From Lentisphaeria bacterium (GTDB lineage: Bacteria; Verrucomicrobiota; Lentisphaeria; Victivallales; Victivallaceae), in the NCBI GenBank assembly GCA_017462015.1, contig JAFTRX010000021.1, positions 1 through 64,000 on the forward strand: a stretch of 64,000 bases of DNA, written 5' to 3'. The position numbers and the translations under genes are program-made. The notes beneath the pieces are model-generated. The model had not been told where the DNA came from. It searched no databases and was given only the letters and a program-made list of their open reading frames with translations. How positions within the stretch are numbered: position 1 is the first letter of the stretch; each line of letters starts with the position of its first letter. Below, piece after piece: positions 40,726 through 49,478 of the stretch.

Positions 40726-43383
40726 CTATTCTCCTTTGTCAAATCCATCAAAAACCAGAATATCCCGCTTGTTGCCGCTTCCGGACGGAGGTCCGACGAT
40801 ACCGCGCTCCTCCATCTGATCAACAATCTCTGCGGCGCGGTTGTAACCGATCTTCAAGCGGCGCTGCAAATAACTGGTACTCGCCTTGCGATCCAGAATA
40901 ACCACTTCCAACGCCCGCCGGAAGGTGTCGTCATCATCCGGCTGCATGTACTTCTTTATTATGGGAGCAATATCAGCACGGTCATCGTTGTCGATAGCTT
41001 CGTAATCTTCGTCGATCTCTTCACCGGCGGCATCGTCCGGTTCAGTCAGAACGTTGTCATTGAAACGCTGCGGCGCCTGTTCAGAGATAAATTGTACAAC
41101 TTTCTTGATATCATCATCTTTTACCCATGCGCCCTGCACGCGCTCGATCTCCATGCTGGAACTGGTCATCACCAGCATGTCGCCCATGCCGAGCAGTTTT
41201 TCCGCGCCGGGCGTATCCAGCACCACGCGGCTGTCCACCAGACTGCGCACCTGGAAGCAGAGACGCGTGGGCAAATTGGCTTTGATGACACCGGTGATGA
41301 TGTTGGTCGACGGCCGCTGAGTTGCCACGATGATATGGATACCGGCAGCACGCCCTTTCTGCGCGATACGGGTGATATTGGTCTCCACATCCTTTTTCGC
41401 TTCGGTCATCATCAAATCAGCAAGCTCATCCAGAATGATGACCAGCAACGGCATCTTATCCGGGATCGGGTGTCCGTCTTTATCGAATTCCGGTTCGGCA
41501 GAAAGCGGGCGATTGTTGAACTCCGACAATTTCTTCACCCCAACCTGCGCCAACACATGATAACGGCGATCCATCTCATTTGCCGCCCAGCGCAGAGCGA
41601 TGGGAACTTTGGACGAATCGTTGATGATCGGCGTAAGCAGATGCGGCAATTTCTTGTAGGCATCAAATTCCACGATCTTCGGGTCGACCATTATCAAGCG
41701 CAGCTCATCCGGACGGAACCGGAACAGCATACTCATGATAAGCGAATTGGAACACACACTCTTACCGGTACCGGTAGCACCGGCGACCAGCATGTGCGGA
41801 GCTTTGGCAAGGTCAAGGATAACCGGCTTGCCGGAGACGTTTTTACCCAGCGCGAGGGGAATTTCAGCTTTGCCGTTCTTCCACTCTTCGCTCTCCATGA
41901 CCGAGCGCATGAAAACCGCTTCCGGGCGGGTGTTGGAAACTTCGATACCGACTACGGAACGTCCGGGGATCGGCGCCAGCACACGGATACTGGTGGCGGC
42001 AAGCGCCATCCGGATATTATCCTGAATTTGTTCAACTTTCTTGACGTTGATTCCCGGCTCAAGGGTGATTTCGTAACGGGTGACGCGGGGACCGGAAACA
42101 AAACCGGTAACCCGTCCGGCGATGCCGAAATCATCGAGGGTCTGCTGTATCTTATTGGAAGCAAGCTCAATGGCATCACTGCTCTCGCCCATGATATTGG
42201 TTCCCTGCGCGAGCATAGTGATGGGAGGCAGAACAAAATCACCAACCTCGCCACGCAATTTTTCGCCCTGCTGAACCACTTTGGTGCTGACTTCCGGGGT
42301 ATCCTGAATTGCCGCGGCGGCAGAAGGAGCTGACACCGGAACCGTCACGTTTCCGGACACCCGGGAAGCGGCAGCAAAAGCTGCTTCCACATCATCGCCG
42401 TCCTCCACGTCATCTTCATCGTCAAAGAGTTCAACCGTATGCTTTCCCGCAGAAGCCGCCGCCAGCTCATCTTCTTTTTCCGTCTCGCTTTCTTCTTCAT
42501 CCAGCCGGAAAATATCTCTCAACCGGGAGAGATGCTTACCTTTGCCCGGCTCAACATCCCCGGCACCTTCGGCAACGGCACTCAGACGGCTCCGTCTGAC
42601 AGGAGCAGGAGGCTCTTCTTCCCCGTCTGCATCATCGTCATAATCCTCGTCCTCATACTCATCCTGCACTACGCGGCTGCGGCGTCTCCACCGGGAAAAG
42701 AAGCCGGAATCCTCTTCCTCATCTTCCTCTTCATCGTCATCATACTCATCATCGGCATTTCTGCCGCCCAGCATCCACTGGCGCACCACGCCGTACCAAT
42801 CGGAAATATAGACGACCGTGATACCTGCGACCACCAATATCCACCCGCACACCATAGTTCCGATAGCGCCGATGGTTCCGGTCAAAATACCGGCAGACAC
42901 TCCTTCAGACGGCGGCGCCGCCAGAAACTGTCCAATTACGCCACCGGGGATGGAAAGTTCCGGGACATCCATCCGTCCCAGATTCAGATTTGCCGCCACC
43001 GGCGTAAAAATAACCGGTTCCAGACCGAAAAGGAGCAGTATTCCGCCCCAGATCAGCAGCGTTCCGTAGATAAATTTCACGGTTCTGCCGGGAGATGCCA
43101 TAAACAACCTTATCGAACGGAGCAACAGCATAAATGCAATGATGTAACTGCTCAATCCGAAGTTCACCAGCATATACCAGCTGAATTTGGCGCCGACCGG
43201 TCCGATCCAGTTCTCCGGCAGGGCGTTGGTTCCCCCGTAGATACTGTTGGCATCCTCCGGAGAATAGGTCAACAGTGCCAGCAATACAAAAACGGCAAGC
43301 AAAAGCAGCACAATATAGCGGAGTTTGAACTCAGCTGTATTGTTTTTTTCAAAATCGTCTTCTCTTCTTGCTCTTATGCTCAC
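40726..43383 (-). CDS. ftsK: DNA translocase FtsK/SpoIIIE (GTG start)
   Basis: An 885-aa septal DNA pump. Four N-terminal membrane helices (for example YIVLLLLAVFVLLALLTY) are followed by a highly acidic linker of about 200 residues. The motor domain has VTRYEITLEPGINVKKVEQI, the Walker A motif GATGTGKS with Lys541, Walker B LLVIILDELADLMM, and ATQRPSTNIITG. The C-terminal gamma winged helix (SYLQRRLKIGYNRAAEIVDQMEERGIVG) reads chromosome-orienting sequences. The only start in front of the helices is a GTG at 43383, after AGAAGGCG. It follows gmhB by 86 bp and precedes the rodZ-like gene by five. Confidence 0.95.
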   Translation of the reverse strand: MSIRARREDDFEKNNTAEFKLRYIVLLLLAVFVLLALLTYSPEDANSIYGGTNALPENWIGPVGAKFSWYMLVNFGLSSYIIAFMLLLRSIRLFMASPGRTVKFIYGTLLIWGGILLLFGLEPVIFTPVAANLNLGRMDVPELSIPGGVIGQFLAAPPSEGVSAGILTGTIGAIGTMVCGWILVVAGITVVYISDWYGVVRQWMLGGRNADDEYDDDEEEDEEEDSGFFSRWRRRSRVVQDEYEDEDYDDDADGEEEPPAPVRRSRLSAVAEGAGDVEPGKGKHLSRLRDIFRLDEEESETEKEDELAAASAGKHTVELFDDEDDVEDGDDVEAAFAAASRVSGNVTVPVSAPSAAAAIQDTPEVSTKVVQQGEKLRGEVGDFVLPPITMLAQGTNIMGESSDAIELASNKIQQTLDDFGIAGRVTGFVSGPRVTRYEITLEPGINVKKVEQIQDNIRMALAATSIRVLAPIPGRSVVGIEVSNTRPEAVFMRSVMESEEWKNGKAEIPLALGKNVSGKPVILDLAKAPHMLVAGATGTGKSVCSNSLIMSMLFRFRPDELRLIMVDPKIVEFDAYKKLPHLLTPIINDSSKVPIALRWAANEMDRRYHVLAQVGVKKLSEFNNRPLSAEPEFDKDGHPIPDKMPLLVIILDELADLMMTEAKKDVETNITRIAQKGRAAGIHIIVATQRPSTNIITGVIKANLPTRLCFQVRSLVDSRVVLDTPGAEKLLGMGDMLVMTSSSMEIERVQGAWVKDDDIKKVVQFISEQAPQRFNDNVLTEPDDAAGEEIDEDYEAIDNDDRADIAPIIKKYMQPDDDDTFRRALEVVILDRKASTSYLQRRLKIGYNRAAEIVDQMEERGIVGPPSGSGNKRDILVFDGFDKGE

Positions 43384-43469
43384 CGGATTTTCGCCTTCTG
43401 GTTCAGATTTCTTTCAACTTTTCAACAGGGTAATATAATGCATGAAAGTTGCGATTGCAAGCGGGTATT

Positions 43470-44021
43470 TCATATTTTCCCGATGGTTTTATCGACAGCT
43501 TCCCATAAATCGTCCACGACCGGGAAATTTTCCTGTTCCGCTGTTGCCGCGTGATTTTCCCCATACCCGCATTTTACCAGAAAACTGCACTTGCAACCGG
43601 CATTGCGTCCGGCATAAAGGTCTGACATCCGGTCTCCGACCATCACAGATGCACTGATGTCGATATCCAGTGCCGATGCGGCTTGGAGCAACATTCCTGG
43701 ATGCGGTTTGCGGCATGAGCAATCGCCGGTGAATTTTTCATGGTGCGGGCAATAGTAAAACGCATCCACAGTACAATCACTTCCGCAGGACAACAGCAAT
43801 TTCTGGATCCGGGCATGCACGCTCATCATCTCTTTTTCAGTGTACATTCCCCGGGCGATACCCGCCTGATTGGTTACAACGACCGCCAGATACCCCGCCT
43901 GATGGATCGCCCGGATCGCCTCAGCGCACCGGGGAATGATCTCCGTCTTATCCGGTTCGCACAAATAAGATACTTCCACATTCAGCGTTCCATCACGGTC
44001 GATAAAAAATGCTTTGTTCAA
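43470..44021 (-). CDS. gmhB: D-glycero-D-manno-heptose 1,7-bisphosphate phosphatase GmhB (TTG start)
   Basis: A 183-aa HAD phosphatase in the ADP-heptose route for LPS core. The catalytic motif is FIDRDGTLN with Asp8 and Asp10; VVVTNQAGIARGMYTEKE is motif 2; the zinc-binding loop is CPHH then CSCRKPHPGM; MVGDRMSDLYAGRNAG is motif 4. The frame extends upstream, but the true start is a TTG at 44021: AGGAGG lies eight bases before it, the length then matches the family, and it overlaps the ispE stop by four bases (TTGA). Confidence 0.93.
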   Translation of the reverse strand: MNKAFFIDRDGTLNVEVSYLCEPDKTEIIPRCAEAIRAIHQAGYLAVVVTNQAGIARGMYTEKEMMSVHARIQKLLLSCGSDCTVDAFYYCPHHEKFTGDCSCRKPHPGMLLQAASALDIDISASVMVGDRMSDLYAGRNAGCKCSFLVKCGYGENHAATAEQENFPVVDDLWEAVDKTIGKI

Positions 44022-44902
44022 AACTCTTTTCCTCCTGTAAAAATCCGGGTACAGGGCGTTCCCAGCGCGCTGTTCCGCAACGCAACTGCCGCTTTTTCCG
44101 CGCTTTCCGTATCGGGGAAGAGAGCAAAAAGCGATGAGCCGCTTCCGGAAACTTGCGCACACCACGCCCCGTTATCCAGCAGTGATTTCCGGATGATCTC
44201 AATCAACGGAAACTTTTCCCGGACCGCAAAAGCGAGGTCGTTGCGTACCAGATATTCCCAGTCTGCACATTCCGGATGGGCAAAAGCCTCCCGGTAATCC
44301 TCCGCACTCACGCCGTCATCAGGAAAAATATTCTCCTTTGCCAACGCTTGATACGCCCAGCGGGCACTGATGGGAAATCCGGGGAACACGATCAATATTT
44401 CCGGCATATTTTCCGGCAGAGCAAACTCTTCCAGCTTCTCGCCTATGCCCAGCGCCCGCATCGGACGGTTCCACAAGAAAAATGGCACGTCAGCGCCCAG
44501 TTTGACGGCGATTTTGTCCAACTCCGGAGCGCTGACAGCTTTATAACGGGAATCAAGCAGCTTTAACACAGCTGCGGCATCGGCACTTCCCCCGCCCAAA
44601 CCGGCGGCGACCGGAACCCTTTTATCCAATTCGATGTGCCAATGCGGTTCAATTCCGGCGGAAGCGGCGTAACTCAGCGCCGCTTTGACCGCCAGATTAT
44701 TTTCCGCAGGAACATCCGGGAACGCCGGAGAAAAAAAGGATACTCCGGAGCGCCCCTGTTCCTTGATAACAATATTGTCCGCCGGAAACGGCAACGGCAC
44801 GAAGATGGTATCCAGTTCGTGATAACCGTCGGAGCGTTTCCGGGTAACTTTCAACCGCAAATTGATTTTGCAGCAGCTGGAGATTGCAGAAGAAAAGCTC
44901 AT
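44018..44902 (-). CDS. ispE: 4-diphosphocytidyl-2-C-methyl-D-erythritol kinase IspE
   Basis: A 294-aa GHMP kinase of the MEP isoprenoid pathway. Lys12 (CCKINLRLKVT) and Asp138 (KLGADVPFFL) are the expected catalytic pair; RSDGYHELDTIFVPL is family-specific; the ATP loop is VPVAAGLGGGSADAAAV at 97-112; the C-terminal AQVSGSGSSLFALF closes the site. Start and stop overlap both neighbours by four bases (gnnA-like upstream, gmhB downstream), so the three are a tightly coupled operon. Isoprenoid precursor supply links to the undecaprenyl carrier used by the surrounding envelope genes. Confidence 0.95.
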   Translation of the reverse strand: MSFSSAISSCCKINLRLKVTRKRSDGYHELDTIFVPLPFPADNIVIKEQGRSGVSFFSPAFPDVPAENNLAVKAALSYAASAGIEPHWHIELDKRVPVAAGLGGGSADAAAVLKLLDSRYKAVSAPELDKIAVKLGADVPFFLWNRPMRALGIGEKLEEFALPENMPEILIVFPGFPISARWAYQALAKENIFPDDGVSAEDYREAFAHPECADWEYLVRNDLAFAVREKFPLIEIIRKSLLDNGAWCAQVSGSGSSLFALFPDTESAEKAAVALRNSALGTPCTRIFTGGKEF

Positions 44903-45894
44903 TTATCTGCGGCAATTCCGTACTGTTTGCGGTAACGGAGCGCCTCGGCTTCGATATCCAACGCAAGTTTCAACGCCTTCTCTCCGGCACAACCGGAAAC
45001 TTTGGCAGCACAGACTTTGCCGGAAACCGCACTCTCTCTGACCGCTTTGACGAAGTTATCCAGCTCGTCAGCAAGAGCATTTTTCTCCTTGAGAGTGACC
45101 GCTTCCGTGACCACTTCCCCATCTTTGCAAACGGCAACGGTTCCGGTGAATTTGCCGTAATCCATGGTGATACAGCGCTCGTCCTGGAAAATTTTAAGCA
45201 CACGTTCCGGATTGGAACTCACCCGGCTGGCGGTCAGAGTTGCGCAGCTGCCGTTGACAAATTTGATTCTGGCGGTCACATAGTCATCAGAACCGGACAG
45301 AATCGGAGCGCCGATGACGTCGATCTTTTCAACTTCAGAGTCGATAAGGTGAAGAACCAGATCGATATCATGGATCATCAAATCCAGAGTGACACTGACT
45401 TCCGTTCCCCGGCGGTGCATACCCGGGCGCGGCGGCGGATAAGCGGCCATCCGGCGAGCTTCGATGTAGCGGACATTGCCTTTGAGAGTGTCGATAAAAT
45501 CAGTTGCCGGGCTGAAGCGTTCCGTATGACCGACCGCGAGGACTACACCGTTTTTCGCAGCGCACTCATTCATGGCGGCAGCCTCTTCTGCGGAAGCGGC
45601 GATCGGTTTTTCCACCAGCACGTGTTTACCCATTTCCATCAGCGGAATGGCAACCTTGCTGTGCAGTGTTGCCGGAACTGCAACGCTGAGCGCATCGCAC
45701 TTTTCAGCAAGCACTTTCCAGTCATCAAAGACCGGAAGGTTGAATTCTGCGCCGACCCTGGCGGCTGATTCAGGTGAAACGTCAAAGATTCCCACCACTT
45801 CAGCGTTGGGATTCTGGGCGTAAAGCCGTGCATGATGCCGGCCGAGCGCGCCGGTGCCGATAACACCGACTTTGATTTTGGACATATCCGTCAT
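44899..45894 (-). CDS. Gfo/Idh/MocA oxidoreductase, GnnA-like
   Basis: A 331-aa NAD-dependent sugar oxidoreductase. The nucleotide fold starts KVGVIGTGALGRHHARLYAQ, the EKP motif is HVLVEKPIAAS, and the substrate domain contains GTEVSVTLDLMIHDIDLVLHLI and TASRVSSNPERVLKIFQ. The MIHDIDLVLxL stretch is common in Gfo/Idh genes beside lipid A genes, including GnnA, which oxidises UDP-GlcNAc at C3. With the DegT-like aminotransferase at 38748 it could make UDP-GlcNAc3N. That pairing is inference; other sugar substrates are possible. ATG at 45894 follows AAGGGG at seven bases; it is the first gene of the gnnA-like/ispE/gmhB set. Confidence 0.8.
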   Translation of the reverse strand: MTDMSKIKVGVIGTGALGRHHARLYAQNPNAEVVGIFDVSPESAARVGAEFNLPVFDDWKVLAEKCDALSVAVPATLHSKVAIPLMEMGKHVLVEKPIAASAEEAAAMNECAAKNGVVLAVGHTERFSPATDFIDTLKGNVRYIEARRMAAYPPPRPGMHRRGTEVSVTLDLMIHDIDLVLHLIDSEVEKIDVIGAPILSGSDDYVTARIKFVNGSCATLTASRVSSNPERVLKIFQDERCITMDYGKFTGTVAVCKDGEVVTEAVTLKEKNALADELDNFVKAVRESAVSGKVCAAKVSGCAGEKALKLALDIEAEALRYRKQYGIAADK

Positions 45895-45960
45895 GGTAAA
45901 CCCCTTTCTGGTTGCAAAATTAAAGTCATGCCCGTAAAAACATTTTCAAACATTCTGTAT

Positions 45961-45974
45961 CTTACTTAATATAC
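45961..45974 (-). promoter_or_regulatory. -10 region of the gnnA-like gene, shared with the degT-like gene
   Basis: On the minus strand this reads GTATATTAAGTAAG, identical over 14 bases to 39952-39965. A clear -35 is not visible 16-18 bp upstream (the best is CTGTTT), so it may rely on an activator. Confidence 0.4.
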
Positions 45975-46022
45975 ACCTTTTTTCCAAGAAAAACAGTTAA
46001 AATATAAATTTTTTCTGGCGAT

Positions 46023-46052
46023 TTGCCAAAAATGGGTCTATATTTATATGAT
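46023..46052 (+). promoter_or_regulatory. Possible promoter for pyrH
   Basis: TTGCCA at 46023-46028 and TATGAT at 46047-46052 with 18 bp between. The start codon is 35 bp further. Confidence 0.35.
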
Positions 46053-46086
46053 GACATAAAAATCTTATACAGAAAGGCGACTTGTT

Positions 46087-46809
46087 ATGGGCAAATCTAT
46101 CTACTCCCGAATTTTGTTGAAACTCAGCGGCGAAACTCTCAAAGGTCAGCTCGACCACTGTTATGACCCGGAAAGCTGTCAGAAAGTTGCCGCCCGCATC
46201 AAAACCATCATCGACCGCGGCGTTCAGGTTGCCATCGTTGTCGGTGCCGGAAACATCTGGCGCGGCGGAAAGGCCGGAAGCATGATGAACCGGGTCGATG
46301 CCGACAAAATGGGCATGCTCGCCACCGCCATGAATGCGCTTATGCTGAAAAACGTTTTCAACGCTTTGGGAGTTGAAGTTCTGCTCCAGTGCGCCATCCC
46401 GATGAACGGCTTCCTGCCGGTCTACGAAAAAGATAACGCCGTTGCCGCATTGGAACAGGGAAAACTGGTCGTGTTCGCAGGCGGAACCGGCAACCCCTTC
46501 TTCACCACCGACACCGCCAGCACTCTCCGCGCTCTGGAAGTGAATTGCGATGCCGTTCTCAAAGCCACTCAGGTCGATGGAGTCTACTCTGCCGATCCCA
46601 AGAAATACCCCGATGCCGTCCGCTACAATGAACTTGATTACAGCGAAGCTTTGGAGAAACAGCTCAAAGTAATGGACAGTGCCGCCTTTTCTCTGTGCCG
46701 GGAACACAACCTTCCCATCGTGGTCTTTGACTTCTACAATGCCGACATTGACAAAGTTCTTTCCGGAGACACCTCCGCAGGAACTATCGTTAAAAATCTG
46801 TCCAACTGA
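46087..46809 (+). CDS. pyrH: Uridylate kinase PyrH
   Basis: A 240-aa amino-acid-kinase-fold enzyme phosphorylating UMP to UDP. Markers: ILLKLSGETLKG at the N-terminus, VAIVVGAGNIWRGG, MLATAMNALMLKNVF, VVFAGGTGNPFFTTDTASTLRA and KATQVDGVYSADPKKYPDAVRYNEL, all standard for bacterial PyrH. Length is normal. In many bacteria pyrH sits with frr and tsf; here it stands with a binding lipoprotein gene 22 bp downstream and a divergent operon upstream. AGAAAGGCG precedes the ATG. Confidence 0.96.
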   Translation: MGKSIYSRILLKLSGETLKGQLDHCYDPESCQKVAARIKTIIDRGVQVAIVVGAGNIWRGGKAGSMMNRVDADKMGMLATAMNALMLKNVFNALGVEVLLQCAIPMNGFLPVYEKDNAVAALEQGKLVVFAGGTGNPFFTTDTASTLRALEVNCDAVLKATQVDGVYSADPKKYPDAVRYNELDYSEALEKQLKVMDSAAFSLCREHNLPIVVFDFYNADIDKVLSGDTSAGTIVKNLSN

Positions 46810-46831
46810 CCCATATTCAGGAGGAGCTGCC

Positions 46832-48052
46832 ATGAAACTCTTCAAACGCCTTCCGTTACTGATCACGGCTGTAATTTCAGTGCTGACAGCCGGGTGCATC
46901 CCGTCCGAACTTTATCTGAAAGTGGATATGTCTGAACCGGGAACCGATTTGAAGATCGCCGCCGTACTGCCGCTTTCCGGCAGAAACAAGGTCGCGGCAG
47001 AACAAATGGCAGAAGGAATGAAAATGGCAGAATATGAGCTTAACGCCAATTCTGTCACCGGCAGAGGACAGCTTCAACTCAAGTTTTTCGACTCCAAAGG
47101 TTCTGCCGATGGAGCAATGGAAGCGGTGGAAGCTGCCGCAAAATGGGGCGCTGCCGGAATCATTGCCGGATACAGCACCGAAGAAGTTTCCGACATACTT
47201 CCGCACGCCGTCCGTCACCAAATGCCGGTGGTCATTCCGCTGGCAACCAGCAATGAACACACGGATCTAAGTCCTTTTGTCTTCCGGAACAGCTACACTG
47301 ACCGCCAGCAGTCGGAGGTTCTGGCGAACTATCTTCTGCATTGGCGGCAGGCAAAAACCCTCGGAATATTCCTCGATGAAAGCAAGGATGTGGTCTATCA
47401 GAACAACATAGCCCGCGACACTGCTCAAGCGTTCCAGGATATCGGAGGAAAAGTCACCGCAACACTGCTCACCAAACAGATTCCGGAAGAAAAAGATATT
47501 GTTGCCTTGCTGAAAACCGATCCGGAAGCGATATTGGTCACTTTCGGCGGCAAAGAAGCGGGTATTCTGATACGCAAACTGCGGGAAGCCGGTTTCACCG
47601 GCATTATCTGCGGTCCGGACAGCTGGGATACCGATGAACTGGTGATGCCGCTGCAGAATATGAAAGTTGGCGAGTGTCTGTACACCGCTTTTTTCAATGC
47701 GGAAAATGAGTCGCAGGAATTCAAAAAATTTAAGAAAGAGTTCCGTAAACGCTTCTACTATTATCCGGGAGCGCGGGAAACTCAGAGTTACGATGCTGTG
47801 AAATTCATGGCCGTCGGCTTTTACCGGGCGGAAACTCTGCTGGATTTTGACCGGAACTGGCGTTCCATCCAGCAGCATCAGGGAGCCGCCGCGCGTTACA
47901 CGATGTTACCCAAAGGGGATATCGACCGGACGATCTACATCAACACTATCGGTGTCAGAAGAAACGGCAAAGGTCTGGAAGCCTTCTCCCGGTTCTCCCG
48001 CCAGATACAGTATTCCCGGATAAAGATGTACAACCCGGATTACTACAAGTAA
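46832..48052 (+). CDS. Branched-chain amino-acid-type substrate-binding lipoprotein
   Basis: A 406-aa periplasmic binding protein of the LivK/Peripla_BP_6 class. A lipobox (LTAGC, Cys22) anchors it to a membrane. The mature part has KIAAVLPLSGRNKVAAEQMAEGMKMAEYELN, GIIAGYSTEEVSDILPHAVRHQMPVVIPLATSN, LVTFGGKEAGILIRKLREAGFTGIICG and YPGARETQSYDAVKFMA, as in type I binding folds. Such proteins feed amino acids or amides to ABC transporters, but no permease is near and some relatives work as sensors or envelope factors (LpoA-like). ATG at 46832 follows CAGGAGGAG. Confidence 0.8.
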   Translation: MKLFKRLPLLITAVISVLTAGCIPSELYLKVDMSEPGTDLKIAAVLPLSGRNKVAAEQMAEGMKMAEYELNANSVTGRGQLQLKFFDSKGSADGAMEAVEAAAKWGAAGIIAGYSTEEVSDILPHAVRHQMPVVIPLATSNEHTDLSPFVFRNSYTDRQQSEVLANYLLHWRQAKTLGIFLDESKDVVYQNNIARDTAQAFQDIGGKVTATLLTKQIPEEKDIVALLKTDPEAILVTFGGKEAGILIRKLREAGFTGIICGPDSWDTDELVMPLQNMKVGECLYTAFFNAENESQEFKKFKKEFRKRFYYYPGARETQSYDAVKFMAVGFYRAETLLDFDRNWRSIQQHQGAAARYTMLPKGDIDRTIYINTIGVRRNGKGLEAFSRFSRQIQYSRIKMYNPDYYK

Positions 48053-48105
48053 AAGACAACGCCGCTCCGCAAAGCGGCGCAATGATCGTGCGATGACAAC
48101 AGAAA

Positions 48106-48147
48106 AGCGGCAGGATTCGTGAACTGAAGTTCACATCACCTGCCGCT
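48106..48147 (+). other. Long perfect two-part hairpin after the binding-lipoprotein gene
   Basis: Outer stem AGCGGCAGG (48106-48114) with CCTGCCGCT (48139-48147), a 4x4 internal loop, inner stem GTGAACT (48119-48125) with AGTTCAC (48128-48134). All 16 pairs are perfect. It is not followed by T, so it may protect the mRNA end or act as a binding site. Confidence 0.6.
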
Positions 48148-48159
48148 GATTCAGTTGGT

Positions 48160-48177
48160 GCGCTCTCGCGCGTTTTT
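48160..48177 (+). terminator. Weak terminator after the binding-lipoprotein gene
   Basis: GCGC (48160-48163), loop TCTC, GCGC (48168-48171), then G and five T. The short stem makes it weak alone. Confidence 0.45.
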
Positions 48178-48199
48178 AACAGAGAGTGTGATTTGTCAA

Positions 48200-48393
48200 G
48201 AATAAAAACAGTCGTTTGCAATCGGCGGATGGATCGTGCGGCAAGGTTGCTGGCAAATCAAGGCGAAGCTGAAGGACCCGTCTCCGCTGAAGCTCCGCCG
48301 TGGCAAGGTGTGAAGATGCTTGTCGCGGCGTAATGTAATGAAGCCGGAAGTCCGCAGATTTGCCGGTAAGAAGCGCCCACGAGGCGCCGCCGT
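48200..48393 (+). repeat. Structured dispersed repeat, copy B
   Basis: Second copy of the element at 1-170. Stems: 48223-48228 with 48387-48392; TCGTG 48234-48238 with CACGA 48378-48382; GGC 48240-48242 with GCC 48375-48377; and ten pairs 48250-48259 with 48357-48366. Compared with copy C, the second stem has changed TCGCG/CGCGA to TCGTG/CACGA, keeping pairing. The loop region is 97 nt instead of 52, a 45-nt gain. It ends about eight bases beyond the stop of the minus-strand S66 peptidase gene. Confidence 0.75.
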
Positions 48394-48399
48394 ACCCGC

Positions 48400-49413
48400 T
48401 TACGGGAAGACGATCACACCATTTTTGATCGTTGCGGTGCGGGCAAAGTCGATCGCCATGTGCTGAGAGTGGTGACCGAAGGGATAACCTTTGTACACCG
48501 GAATCTTGAGTTTTGCAGAAAACTCTTTGAGAATCTTATCAATGACAACCTTGTCGCCACTGCGGAGGAAGTGTCCGAAAACGACACCGGCAGCTCCATC
48601 AAAAAATTTGTTTTTCAGCAGGAAATCCAAGTCGCTCTGAATTCTTTCCGGAGAGCTCTTCACACATTCGATAAAGAGGATTTTGCCTTTGGTTTCAAGA
48701 CCGTAATTGGCTTTGGTGACCCGAACCAGACGGGAAAGGAGACCGGCGATAACTTTACCGGAACAATCTCCGGGGACAAGGGCAGTCAATTTAAGAGGCT
48801 TGGTCGGCTGACCGTGATACATCTTCTTCATCTCCGGAATGATAGCCGGAGCCAGACCGGGCAGAGAGGTGATGTTCGCTCCGGCGATGGGGCGGCCGTA
48901 ACCTTTGGCACTCAAAGCGGAGAGCAGCATGGTGACATCGCTGTATCCCTGAACATACAACTCCGGACGGCGGGGAAGTTTCGCCCAGTTGACATTGGCA
49001 ACCAGATCCTCTGTACCGATACCGCCACGGGCGCAGATGATCATATCAATTTCCGGATCGTTCCACGCCGCTTCAAAATCCTTGACCCGGACAGCAACAG
49101 GGGATGAGAGATAACGGTTCTTTTCCACACCGGCGGGTTTGACAAAGACATTGGGAAAAACCTTGACTTTGTACCCGGCTTTGCGCAAAAGACGGATACC
49201 GGAATTGGCAGTTTTGGGATTGGGGTAAGAGCCGGGAGTTATCACGGCGATGGTTTTGACTTTAGCAGGAAAAACGCCGGTATAGTTGCGTTTGCCGCCT
49301 TTGGTGGAGAGTATTTCCGGGTCGGCATTGGCGGAAGCTGCTGGAGCAGCAGCACAAGTGAACGCAAGAGAAAATACGAACAAGAGGGAAAGAAGGGAAA
49401 AAATCTGTTTCAT
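48400..49413 (-). CDS. Exported S66-family peptidase (LD-carboxypeptidase-like)
   Basis: A 337-aa protein with a Sec signal peptide (MKQIFSLLSLLFVFSLAF) and a peptidase S66 fold. The nucleophile is Ser158 in QGYSDVT, with Glu249 in LFIECVKSSPERI and His314 in GYPFGHHSQH completing the triad. ICARGGIGTEDL matches the arginine-glycine motif before the active site. S66 enzymes trim tetrapeptides in peptidoglycan recycling (LdcA) or act on microcin C (MccF); LdcA is usually cytoplasmic, so export here suggests a periplasmic cell-wall role. The gene ends next to repeat copy B and follows the prepilin-like gene by 65 bp. Confidence 0.85.
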   Translation of the reverse strand: MKQIFSLLSLLFVFSLAFTCAAAPAASANADPEILSTKGGKRNYTGVFPAKVKTIAVITPGSYPNPKTANSGIRLLRKAGYKVKVFPNVFVKPAGVEKNRYLSSPVAVRVKDFEAAWNDPEIDMIICARGGIGTEDLVANVNWAKLPRRPELYVQGYSDVTMLLSALSAKGYGRPIAGANITSLPGLAPAIIPEMKKMYHGQPTKPLKLTALVPGDCSGKVIAGLLSRLVRVTKANYGLETKGKILFIECVKSSPERIQSDLDFLLKNKFFDGAAGVVFGHFLRSGDKVVIDKILKEFSAKLKIPVYKGYPFGHHSQHMAIDFARTATIKNGVIVFP

Positions 49414-49478
49414 AATTGCTGATCCTTATATGATAAAAATTGGTAATGTCACAAATTTTGTGAAACTAATGTTTCAAA

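Larger units (their letters stand above)
48053..48399. other. Convergent intergenic region rich in hairpins
   Basis: This 347-bp stretch lies between the plus binding-lipoprotein gene and the minus S66 peptidase gene. It contains a 7-bp GC hairpin at 48060-48079, a long two-part hairpin at 48106-48147, a weak terminator at 48160-48177 and repeat copy B from about 48200. No coding region was identified. Confidence 0.7.

Noticed and set aside
46679-46831. N-terminal extension of the binding lipoprotein back into pyrH
   Set aside because: The ATG at 46832 has an excellent ribosome binding site and starts a proper lipoprotein signal; the extension only overlaps pyrH in another frame.
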